NCBI RefSeq assembly: GCF_000283155.1
Contig: NW_004454163.1
Span: 18,628,633 to 18,692,632, forward strand
Length of the DNA: 64,000 bases
DNA from: Ceratotherium simum simum
Lineage: Eukaryota; Chordata; Mammalia; Perissodactyla; Rhinocerotidae
Direction: 5' to 3'
Shown: positions 21,555 through 30,079 of the stretch, in pieces
Layout: every line of letters begins with the position of its first letter
Numbering within the stretch: the stretch's first letter is position 1
Program-made: the position numbers and the translations under genes
The notes under the pieces: generated by a model
Seen by the model: the letters and a program-made list of their open reading frames with translations, nothing else
Databases searched by the model: none
Told to the model about the DNA's origin: nothing

Positions 21555-22080
21555 CACACTGAATTATTTAAGACTTTTTTGGTTGCAAGTGACAGAAACC
21601 CACCTCAAAATATTTTAAAGATAAAAAAGGAAATGTATTGGCCCATGAAATCAAAGGAAGGCTTACATAGTCATGACGAAGTGGGTAGAAAGAATAAGTA
21701 TTTTCATGCTCATTTTACACAAGATGGAGAAGAAGGCTGGATGAGTGGGCACCACCAACTGCCCGGTGGTACCAAAGTTTGGCAACAGATCTGGGACCCA
21801 GGTTGCTTAAAGGGTGTGTTTGATTTATTAGTCGAGATTCTTTTGGCTGTTACAGTGAGAAACCCAACTTGAAGAAAAAAAAAAGGGGGCAGGTTTTATT
21901 GGCTTAGTGCATCCAAGGAGGGCTTGCACATGCCAGCGATGCCAGCAACCTAGCCTCTGTAACCACTGCAGGGCAGGCACAGACCCCCTGGAAGTCAGAT
22001 GAATGCTGTGGGCTCTCACCCCGAAGACCACTACAGGCAAAATATTCATGTGCAATTCAGGGGGGATCATAGACTCCACT
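21555..22080. mobile_element. Two adjacent copies of one unassigned interspersed repeat
   Basis: The first copy (from about 21574) reads TTTTTTGGTTGCAAGTGACAGAAACCC then GAAATGTATTGGCCCATG. The second (from about 21833) reads TTCTTTTGGCTGTTACAGTGAGAAACCCAACTTG then CAGGTTTTATTGGCTTAGTG. The motif order is the same in both, so they are diverged copies of one family or a local duplication. I recognise the wording as a common mammalian repeat but cannot name it with confidence. Confidence 0.55.
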
Positions 22081-22490
22081 AAAACCCGTCCAGAGAGCTT
22101 AAGTTAAGTTCCTCTTCTAGAAAAATGTTAGTTCTTGTGGAGCCAGCATCCATATGGTATCTTTTCAGAGTGGGTGGAGTTTAGGTTCAAGCTCCAGGGT
22201 GCGGGTGGCGGGCAGCTGGAGCAGGGGGTGGGTGCCGTGGCTCAGGGCAGCCTCTGGATCTTTTCCCTTTCTGCTTTTATCTATGTTTTTATATTGGGAC
22301 TCCAGCTGATGTATTGTTTTTAAAAGAGTCTCTACTGATTAAAAAAAATAAATTAAAAGATAAGTTAGAAAACCACGAATTTAAATGTGGGCGAGCCCGC
22401 CCGCCTCTCCACCTTTCTTTCTGAACAGGTCAGCTTCTTTGAATAGCTGTGCAGCCCCAAGATTCCAGGAATTTTAGAAACATTACCTGT
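22080..22490. other. Unique DNA, nothing recognised
   Basis: A short A-rich stretch lies at 22337-22365. There is no exon signal. Confidence 0.3.
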
Positions 22491-22984
22491 TTATTTCGGC
22501 TTGGACGTGACCCACACATCCTGCCCACGTGGAGCAAGACATTGGTAGGATAACTTCTTAGAAGCTATGAAAAAACATGACCCCCAGCAGGAGGAAGGCT
22601 CCGCTGAGACAAGCTCATTATCAGAGGAGCTGTACATGGTGTTTTTATGGCCCTTTAAGTTGCCGAGTGCTGTGGTTCCTTTGTACCGTTCACCCAGGGC
22701 ACGTCTCCCCGAGTCGGGCTGGGTCAGGCTGGAGACCAGGGAGCCTGGGGAGTCCCAGGTGGCTTTGCCCGAGGGTCTGTCCTGCCTCTCTGGGGCTCCA
22801 GCTACTCGGGCTTGTCCAGTGGGCATGGCAGAACCAATGTCCAGTTCTTCTGAGCCAAATGAATCCAGGGGCCCTCCACTCTGCATCATCTGGAATTTTC
22901 TGGAGGGAAGGAAGCCATTAGTTTCCATGTATATAATAGCACTCTTAGGAATGACAGGAGCCTGGTGGGGCCAATACACAAGCT

Positions 22985-23275
22985 CATGCAGAAGCGGGAC
23001 GGTGATTTCCAAGAGGCCAGGGCCAAGAGTCGATATCCAGGCGGTGGCGGCAGACAGGCGGGTCGCTGGAGAGAGCAGGGCTGGGGCCGCAGGGCTCACC
23101 TGATCAGGTGAAGACGCCTCGCTTGAGACCTCGCGCCGCTGCCTCACCTGGGCCGGGACCCTCAGCCTTCCTTTCCAACTCCAGCACTTCAGGGCTGCGC
23201 CACCTCCTGCTAAAGGCCACGTACGCCGTACACCATGTGCGCAGTTTGTCCGGGTCTTCCGCAGTCTGGAGGGAT
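22985..23275. promoter_or_regulatory. Small CpG-rich patch, possible promoter or enhancer
   Basis: I count about 21 CpG dinucleotides in roughly 290 bp of GC-rich sequence, far more than the CpG-poor surroundings and not explained by a SINE. Examples cluster at 23030-23060 and 23115-23145. No TATA box was seen. It could be an alternative first exon, an enhancer or an unmethylated relic. Confidence 0.4.
23096..23111. promoter_or_regulatory. 16-bp palindrome of two E2-boxes
   Basis: TCACCTGATCAGGTGA is a perfect palindrome that places CACCTG and CAGGTG back to back around GATC. Paired E2-boxes are the known site type of ZEB and SNAIL repressors and of E-protein/MyoD bHLH dimers. Each strand also presents a splice-donor-like CAG/GTGA. 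Confidence 0.45.
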
Positions 23276-23415
23276 ACTTCACACAATAGGAGCGAGATTC
23301 TCTTTCATTTGTCTAACACTCTCTCCCTTTGCAAAGAGCTGGTGTATGAGAGAAAGATAAGAGACCTGTGATATAGTTAGGACCTATCAGACCCAGGTCC
23401 GGGGTTAGTGGTCAG

Positions 23416-23428
23416 AGGTCAAAGGTCA
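23416..23428 (+). promoter_or_regulatory. Perfect DR1 nuclear-receptor element
   Basis: AGGTCAAAGGTCA consists of two perfect AGGTCA half-sites with a single A between. This is the preferred site of RXR heterodimers with PPAR, HNF4 and COUP-TF. It lies about 140 bp from the CpG-rich patch. Confidence 0.5.
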
Positions 23429-23959
23429 TGGGAATATCAGGACAATCTCCCTGGGGTTCCGTGAAGCTGCAGGCCGTGGGATTGAGTTCTGTTGGGCATT
23501 TCTAAGCCTCGTCCAGCAAGATTAAAAGGATGTCAGGCACAGCAGCAGCCAGTCCCCCACTGTCCCCCCCCCAAAACAACCTGTGAGTGAAGGACAAGGC
23601 GAGCTTGACAGCCGTGATTACCACCCTCTAGCAAAAGAGGAGCAGAGGCCAGCCAACAGGGCTATGCCCAGGGTCATCTCACGGGACACAGCAAGCACAC
23701 GCAGGCAGGCGTTCTGCAGGGCAGACATCGAGAGGGCATCTGAACCAGTGCCCGATGACACAGCTCTCCATCCTCAGGCCTGGTGGGAGGCATCGTGGTC
23801 AGAAGTGGGGCTGCCCAGCTGGGGCTCCAGCACAGGTCAGGGCTGGCTCTCAGCCACTCCTCTTCACTTCTTGGGACCCAGAGGGCTTGGCTGGGCACCA
23901 GCCTAGGACCTTGAGCTCCTAGGGCTGGTCCTGAGTCTGTTCCTCTGGAATTCTCCATC

Positions 23960-24050
23960 TGATGGACCTGGCACATAGTGGGCTTTCAGTGCTGAGTGAG
24001 GAAGAACCAAGGATTGACAGATGAGTGGATGGATTGATGAATGAATGTCA
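23960..24050 (+). mobile_element. L2 LINE 3' tail
   Basis: GACCTGGCACATAGTGGGCTTTCAGTGCTGAGTG and the closing GATGAATGAATG fit the last hundred bases of L2. Confidence 0.6.
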
Positions 24051-24054
24051 AGTA

Positions 24055-24290
24055 GCAGAGGTCTTCCCTGACCACCCCCACCCCCACCCCTGCTGCTCTC
24101 ATCCCCTTGCCCTGCCTTGTTCTGCTCCATAGCATTTTTCATCATTTATCACATTATGTACCTATTTGTTTGTTGTCTCCTTTCACTCGAATATGTGCTC
24201 TAAAAGAACAATCATTGTGCCTATTTCTTTTTTACCACTGTATCCTCAGTGCCTGAAACAATAATATTTATAGGCTGAGTAGATGGATGG
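24055..24290 (+). mobile_element. L2 LINE 3' end, second copy
   Basis: GAGGTCTTCCCTGACCACC, CATAGCATTTTTCATCATTTATCAC, GTTTGTTGTCTCC, ACAATCATTGTGCC and GTATCCTCAGTGCCTG are L2 3' landmarks. It follows directly on another L2 tail. Confidence 0.75.
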
Positions 24291-24314
24291 AAGGGTGGAT
24301 GGATGGATGGAGGG
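24283..24314. repeat. (GGAT)n short tandem repeat
   Basis: ATGGATGGAAGGGTGGATGGATGGATGGAGG is an expansion at the 3' tail of the L2 copy. Confidence 0.8.
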
Positions 24315-24689
24315 GAGTCTGTGGCCCAGTGGAAGAGTGTCACTCTTTTCACAGAGTCAGCTAGTTGCAGAGCCACCAGGCACACATGCTGTCCTCACTC
24401 AGTGCGCTGGCTTTGTGCCCTCCCTCCCTGTATCCTCACCCCTAGACCCAAGATTTGTTTGTTTATAGCTGTCATCTCAGGACAAGGCCCTTGTACTCTC
24501 AGCCTGGGGCCAGCAGCTCTGCCTGGCCTGCCTTTAATCCCTCAGAAATACCCCCTGCCCCTGGTTGTGAGCTATCAGCCTCAGCCTGCCCCAGAATAAG
24601 CGGATTTTACATAACATGTTTCTTCAACCAAAGCAATAACGTGCTGCCCCGCCGTGCTGCATCTTACACCAGTGCTGGCCACTGGGACG

Positions 24690-24692
<3 letters not shown>

Positions 24693-24736
<44 letters not shown>
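24693..24736. repeat. (GT)22 microsatellite
   Basis: Twenty-two uninterrupted GT dinucleotides. This pure tract is the best candidate for a polymorphic marker in the window. Confidence 0.97.
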
Positions 24737-24738
<2 letters not shown>

Positions 24739-24739
24739 T

Positions 24740-25490
24740 TCATGTGTACTCTGCCAGCGCTGCATGCAGGAGTATTATCTTCCCTCCCTCCCTGGAGAGC
24801 CTTGGTTTATGTAATCTACTTGTCTCCCAGGCCCATTTACTTATCAAAAGCGGTCAGAGGTTAGACAGAGGGGGAACTGCAGCCAGGTCTCAGAGCTAAA
24901 GGGAGAAGTGTTCTCATGTAGAGAAGTGGAGGAAGGAGCAGGCAGGGTGGTGCAGGGTGTTGCTGCAGAGGCGCACCTGACTCCTACTGACGAAACACAC
25001 AAACCAGCTGGTAAATCCAAAGGCCAGTGCTCTCATTTATGGGGGGATTCATACCTGGACTGAAGTCCACATGGGACTCTTTCAAAGCCTGAAATGGAAG
25101 GATTTGTTGAGTAAAGAATTAGAGCAAAGGCCACTGTATGCTCTTAAAGGATAATTCTGACGAGCCTGATAAATTTCCTCTTCTCTACTTGAGGGATATA
25201 TCCTATCTGAAAAGCAGAATACTAAAGCCAGAACACCATCTCCCCTGGCCAGGCCTGGAGATACCACACTCCTTTCCAGATTCCTTCCTAGTCACTCCTG
25301 TCATTGGGTCCCCCTTGCCTAGGACATGCCACCCTTTCCAGCTCTATCTTATGGACAAAGTTTTAGGGCAACTGCTTCTTGGAGAGTAATTGAGTGAGGG
25401 ACACTTTTCATTGTGGCTGGATATTTTTTTTTTTTAACACTTGCTGTTCTGTCTACCTGGAATATCCTGCTCCCAGATAATTTTTTCCAC
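24740..25490. other. Unique DNA with small L2-like scraps
   Basis: No exon was found. CTTGCTGTTCTGTCTACCTGGAATATCC at 25440-25468 is an L2-type 'CTGTTCCCTCTGCCTGGAA' scrap just before the L1 fragment. Confidence 0.4.
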
Positions 25491-26030
25491 CTTTTTAAAA
25501 TTGAGATATAATTCACATACCATAAAATTCACCCTTTAATGTGTACAATTAAATGGCTTTTAGTATATTCACAAACCATAAAATTCACCCTTTAAAGTGT
25601 ACAGTTAAATGGTTTTTAGTATATTCACAAGGTTGTGCAACTATTACCACTGTCTAATTCCGGAATATTTTCATAAACCAAAACATAAACCCAGCACCCA
25701 TTAGCAGTCATTCCCCATTCTCACTCTCCCCAGCCCCTGGCAACTACTAACCTACTTTCTGTCTCTGCAGATTTGCCTATTGTGGATGTTTCGTAGAAAT
25801 GAAATTATACAGTATGTGGTCTTTGGTGACTAGCTTCTTTCCCCAAGCATGATGTTTTCAAGGTTCATCCATGCTGTAGCATATATCAGAATTTCCTTCC
25901 TTTTTATGGCCATATAATATTCCATTGTATGGCCATACCACACTGTATTTATCCAATCATCAGTCAATGGACATTAGGGTTGTTTCCATTTGGAGCTATT
26001 ATGAATACTGCTATGAATATTCATGTATAA
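25490..26030 (-). mobile_element. L1M 3' end, antisense, with an internal tandem duplication
   Basis: The plus strand shows TTGAGATATAATTCACATACC, GGTTGTGCAACTATTACCAC, CCCATTAGCAGTCATTCCCC, TTTGCCTATTGTGGATG, TTTTCAAGGTTCATCCATGC and TATTCCATTGTATGG, the reverse complement of a well-known L1M 3' region. The first part is duplicated in tandem: CCATAAAATTCACCCTTTAA occurs at 25520 and again at 25576. Confidence 0.88.
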
Positions 26031-26780
26031 GTCTCACCTCTCACCAATGACTTTAAAGAACCTCTGCTAGCCTGGGTCAGCAGCTAACCTGATGGCAGAT
26101 GTGTGGCTAAGCACAACTTTTCTCCCTCTTTTTTCTTCTGCTGGCCTCATATTTGCCCCCAGATGCCTTTGTTCTGGGGGGAATGTGGGCAGCATCTGGA
26201 GTTGTGTGTGTCACTTGGTACCAACCACCAGCTTGAGGTTGAGGAACAAGGTGGCTGATTGAAGAGGGTCCTCCGGTGAAGCTTGTATAAATACAGTGCA
26301 CCCCGTTTTATGCAGGAGAGCCTGAAAGTTCTGTGTAAGTGCCCCAGGAAGAAAGCAGTCATTCATTTATTCACCGTGATGTCAACAGGCTGGGGCCCAG
26401 GTGGCTTTGTGGGCAGGACGACTCCCCTATAGCCCTGGCATGGATTGTTCCTGGGGAGGGAGGACCTCAGAGGTGCGAGGTTTTGTTCTGTCACCTTTGT
26501 CACTTTGTTCAGCTGATTTCTGGCCTCTCCCTGGGGTCTGCCAGCCTCAGAAAGAGAGCTGCATCCTTCCCCAGCACACCACCTGGGTCACCAGGCTTTC
26601 TGCTAATTCTCTCTGCCTTTCCTGACCTGAGCTTCCCACTCACTCCTACAAACCACCTCCACTGGACTCTTTCTGCCAAGACTAGGGGCTCCATGAGGAC
26701 AGGGACCAGAGCAGCCCTGAGCAGAGTGTCAGGATCATGGGAAAGACGGCGATGATGATAATGACGATGGTGATGACAAC
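26030..26780. other. Unique DNA, short GAT-rich run at the end
   Basis: No exon was recognised. At 26747-26785 there is a GATGATGATAATGACGATGG run. The CT-rich section 26560-26750 has faint L2 wording (GGCTCCATGAGGACAGGGACC), too weak to place borders. Confidence 0.35.
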
Positions 26781-26786
26781 GACACT

Positions 26787-27032
26787 AGAGATACTTATTG
26801 AGGTTTACTCTGTACCAGGCACTACTCTCCATCTTTTACATGTTTATTAACTTGTTTAACCCTCACAAGGGTCCTAGGAGGCTGATGCTATTATTAGCTC
26901 CGTTTTAAAGATGTGGAAACTGAGGCACACAGAGATTAGATCATCTACTCAAAGTCACACAGCCATGAAGAGGAAGAGCCAGACTGAATGTTCACAGTCT
27001 AGTTCCAGAGCCCATGCTTTAACTACTGTAAT
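26787..27032 (-). mobile_element. MIR SINE, antisense, nearly full length
   Basis: TACTTATTGAGGTTTACTCTGTACCAGGCAC, CTTGTTTAACCCTCACAAGG, GATGTGGAAACTGAGGCACACAGAG, AAAGTCACACAGCC and AGAGCCCATGCTTTAACTACTG cover almost the whole MIR in reverse. Confidence 0.92.
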
Positions 27033-27450
27033 ATTTTATATATGTACATACGTATATATTAATTTGGGGGGATGGATGGATGGACACAGATGTCACCGCA
27101 GTGGCTTCATTAGAAGCCCTCAGTGGCCCGGCATGCCACTGGGCCACGTGGAGTCCTGGCAGAGAGCTAGGACTCCATGCTGAGGTTGGGTCCCAAGGGC
27201 AGCTCCCTACTGTTGTGGCCAGTGTTGGGGGAGAGACCAGGATGCAGGTCAGAGTCCAGGACTCTGAGGCCTGGACGGGGGAGGCCGGCACCTCCTGGGC
27301 TCGTGGAAGGCCGAATGTTGCGGACAGCTCCCTCCGCCTGGCCTCAGAGCTGAGATCCCCGTCCAGGCCGCCAGCTTGAGAGGGAGCCTCCGCTTCCTTC
27401 CATTGTCTGTGTGGGGCACACCCAGTATGTTCCTGCAGTGACCTGAGGCC

Positions 27451-27479
27451 GGGAGGGAGGGAGAGAGGGAGGGAAGGGG
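27451..27479 (+). repeat. G-rich tract fitting a G-quadruplex motif
   Basis: Five GGG runs are separated by A or AGAGA, with a final GGGG. The pattern satisfies G3+N1-7 four times over. It sits between unique sequence and an AT-rich conserved-looking block. Confidence 0.7.
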
Positions 27480-28500
27480 CCAGCCCGGAGCTGGGTCAGG
27501 GTGGGAGAGGGGAAATGAGAGGGGAAGACTTGGTGTTTTTCCTTGTTTGTGTTTTGTATTAAAGCAAGCAAATAATATCCTTTGAGAAAACCATTCAACA
27601 AAGCACATCCTAAAGCCGCAGCGGCCCATTGTGGCTGCCTGGAGCCCGGAATTCATTCATGCCTTTCTGGCTGGATTGTCGGAGGCAAGATACAGGGTGG
27701 GAGGGAGGGGTTGTCATTAAAATATATTTTGAAATGTGTCATTCCTTCTCTGGACTCAATGGGAGTCTAGGCCAATGTCCGAAACACCAGGGTCCCTGTG
27801 TCCTCCTGAGCCTATTGTCCTCCCAGTGCCCCCCAGGAAGCTCCCCAAGACTGGCCCGTCCTGGCACAGCCCCAACATCCACTCTGCCCCTCCGCTGGGT
27901 CGGGGATTGGAGTCTCTAGGGCCAGCAGGGCCCTCCACTGTGGAGCCTGTATCCGGAGTGCTGCATATGCCCTCACCATAGAGGGTCTGGGCCGCCAGCC
28001 CCACAGAATTGCCTGTCTCTAAATCACTGAATGAGCCCTCTGGGCCTCAGTCTTTCTGTCGGTAAAGTGTGTGTGCTGGGGGAGTAGGGGAGAGGAAATG
28101 GACTCTCAGTGAGCACTCTCCAGCACCCTGGGCCCTGTCATGCCCTCTCACCCTGTGCATGCCCAGGGCCCTGTGGGTGGCATGGGGGTGACACTCAGGC
28201 TGTGGACTCTGCATCAGGGCCTGTATCCAGGTATCCCCGGCCCAAGCTGGACCACCCTTTCCTCCCAGACCCCCAGGCCTAGGAACACCCTATTGCCCAC
28301 CCCCCACAGGCTGCCCATAATGGGATGGCAGTGCTCTCTCCCATATCCCACCAGAACACACTTTCCTAAGGGGAAGGGAGGTGGTAAGAACAGAGCTGGC
28401 CACCAGCCCAGCTTCTGCAAATAATTCTGCCTGGGGCCTGGTATTTGTAGGATCACCCCACGTTATAAGTAGAGGGTCTCTCTCCAACCTTGCTGTCAAT
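27480..28500. other. Unique DNA; compact AT/GC mixed block at 27530-27760
   Basis: No exon was seen. The 27530-27760 block (TTGTATTAAAGCAAGCAAATAATATCC, CATTAAAATATATTTTGAAATG) is complex and repeat-free and could be conserved non-coding DNA. Around 28020-28080 there is MIR-like wording (GGGCCTCAGTCTTTCTGTCGGTAAAGTG). Confidence 0.35.
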
Positions 28501-28510
28501 ATGTAGATAG

Positions 28511-28528
28511 TTGTTGTCATGACAACAA
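28511..28528. promoter_or_regulatory. 18-bp perfect palindrome, RFX X-box-like
   Basis: TTGTTGTCATGACAACAA is self-complementary over 18 bp. Its core GTTGTCATGACAAC resembles the symmetrical RFX-family X-box (GTTGCCATGGCAAC type), with one symmetrical change per arm. No repeat family explains it. Confidence 0.45.
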
Positions 28529-28749
28529 TATACAAAAGACCATCCTTAGGATTTTCCCCAGTTTAAGGTTTAAAAGGCATTTGGCTATTTGCGTGTTTCC
28601 CCTAACTACTCCCCAGGAGTATAAGTAATGAGGATCTTGGACAAAAATTGCACGGGGGGTCCTGGACTAGGATGAGGAGACCTGGGTCCTAGCCATTCCC
28701 TCTGCGTGAGGCTTGTGGTTTGCAAGGGGGCTGCATCTCCTTGGTCCTC

Positions 28750-28858
28750 TCAACTGCTCAGAAAAGATGCTTACATTCCTATTGTATCAGGAAGCTTGAT
28801 GTTAGAGAAGTAACTTGTCCTCAGTCACACGGCCGGTGAATCTAGGATCTGGTCCCAG
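28750..28858 (-). mobile_element. MIR SINE fragment, antisense
   Basis: AGAAGTAACTTGTCCTCAGTCACACGGCCGGTGAATC is MIR in reverse. It meets a sense MIR fragment on its right. Confidence 0.6.
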
Positions 28859-28995
28859 CTCTGTTGCTAATTCCCTGCAGGACCTTGAACTGGCTCATTC
28901 ACCTCTCTGGACCTGAGCATTCTCATCTGTAATCTGAGTGACTGGATAAGACGAATTCTAAGGTCCCCTTTGTGTCTCTACTCTTCTTTGGTTCT
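28855..28995 (+). mobile_element. MIR-family fragment
   Basis: CAGCTCTGTTGCTAATTCCCTGCAGGACCTTGAACTGG, CACCTCTCTGGACC and GCATTCTCATCTGTAATCTGAG read as the sense MIR/MIR3 core. Confidence 0.7.
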
Positions 28996-29159
28996 GTAAT
29001 TCCGTTCACTAACTCTGGTATTTTCCATCTTTCAGTCTGGATTTGGTTGTCTTTCCAAGCCCTCCATCTCTTTTTGTCATAGATAGTGTTAGCATTAGAA
29101 GTTCTTGGTTCTCTTTCAGAAGTTACTAACAATCCCCCGTTCTTTCCCCCACAACACAG

Positions 29160-29236
29160 GGCTACCACCCAATGCCCCATGAAGTGGAGATCGCGCACAC
29201 CAAGAAGTTGTTCCGGAGGAGGAGAAACGATCGAAG
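29160..29236 (+). CDS. Candidate internal coding exon, 77 bp, gene not recognised
   Basis: This is the only segment that reads as a proper coding exon. Upstream are a perfect branch-point motif TACTAAC (29124-29130), a pyrimidine-rich tract and an acceptor ending CACAACACAG (AG at 29158-29159). Downstream is a donor, CGAAG/GTAGGAG, with GT at 29237-29238. Read from 29160 in frame 0 it gives 25 codons plus two bases with no stop. The peptide starts GYHPMPHEVEIA and ends KKLFRRRRNDR, so it has a strongly basic C-terminal half of the nuclear-localisation or juxtamembrane type. The next frame is also open; the third has a stop. A phase-2 end means the following exon must supply the third base of a codon. 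I searched for an obvious partner exon and found none, so the gene would have introns extending beyond the window. I do not recognise the protein. A chance match of splice signals remains possible, but branch point, tract, acceptor, donor and open frame together are unusual here. Confidence 0.5.
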
Positions 29237-29239
29237 GTA

Positions 29240-29850
29240 GGAGAGACTCCATCGCGAGCTTTGGGTTTTCGTGTCCTCTGTCGTCATCTGTAGCCCATCA
29301 GTTCTAGTGTGTGTTTTGCTTTTCCCAGTCACCAGAGGGGGCACGGTGGGTTGGTTGCTGGTTGGGCAGCAGCGGCTACACTTGTCTTGGTTGGCCCGGG
29401 AATGGAGCCCTTCAGGAGTCCAGGCAGGTTTTGCAGTTCGGCAGAACTGCTCTTTCCTTGGACCTTGCAGCAACAATAGCAGTCCTCGGGGACTAGGACC
29501 CGGCTGGCGTGTGTTTTGAGACGTGGCCTCCAGGAGGCTCTGGAGCTCACGATTCCAAGAGTATCTGTCTTTCCTCCCCACCAGTCACTGAGAGTCGTCC
29601 CTGGCTGTGCTCAGCTCTGCTGTGACAGGCAACACACAGATCAGCAACTGCACATGCTGCTGTTTTCACATGCATGGAGGAGCTCGCTTAAACCAAGGCA
29701 GAGACCAGGGTCTCCCTGCAGCTCAGAGTCCTGGGTGATCGCGAGGGGCCAGAAAAAGTGCCCTGAGGTAGCCGGGGGTAGGAACAAGCCACTGAGGTTG
29801 GGCATCCTGGGAAGGCGGGCTTTTGTTTCCTTGAAGGCTTTCTGACATGG
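29240..29850. other. Flank of the candidate exon, presumed intron
   Basis: No repeat was recognised. CpG content is slightly raised just after the donor (CATCGCGAGC, TTTTCGTG, GTCGTCATC). The open frames on both strands here have no exon boundaries. Confidence 0.35.
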
Positions 29851-29854
29851 AAAG

Positions 29855-29987
29855 ATCTTAAGCTATATTTCAAATGGAAAACTCCAAATGCAGAAAAATG
29901 TTTACAGTGTGTGGCCATTTGTGCAAAAGAGGGGTTAGAGTATATTTTTTGCTTGAACGTGCATAAATGATTTCCGGGTGGAAATAT
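29855..29987 (+). mobile_element. Old L1/HAL1-type 3' fragment
   Basis: AAATGTTTACAGTGTGTGGCCATTTGTGCAAAAGAGGGG and TTTTTTGCTTGAACGTGCATAAATGATTTCC fit the sense 3' region of old L1. A purine tract follows it, probably grown from its A-rich tail. Confidence 0.5.
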
Positions 29988-30073
29988 AAAAGAAGGAAGG
30001 AAGGGAAGGAGGGAGAGAGAGAGAGAGAGAAAGAAAGAAAGAAAGGAGAGAGGGAGAAGAAAGAGAAAAAAGA
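29988..30073 (+). repeat. 86-nt uninterrupted homopurine tract
   Basis: Only A and G occur from 29988 to 30073. The tract moves through GGAAGGAAGG, (GA)n and (GAAA)n sub-arrays. Such tracts can form triplex (H-DNA) structures. Confidence 0.95.
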
Positions 30074-30079
30074 CTTCTG

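Larger units (their letters stand above)
22491..23282 (-). other. Longest open frame of the window, 263 codons, status unknown
   Basis: The minus-strand frame is open from an ATG at 23282 to a stop at 22491. The predicted product has no recognisable domain, signal peptide or repeat. A stretch with hydrophobic character (ITVPLLHELVYW) lies in the middle. Its N-terminal third overlaps a CpG-rich patch. On the opposite strand a 178-codon frame (22567-23103) is also open, which suggests a composition effect. A consensus donor CAG/GTGAGC on the minus strand lies inside the frame at 23100/23099, so at most a part might be an exon. I record it because its length is on the edge of what chance gives here, not as a gene call. 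Confidence 0.2.
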
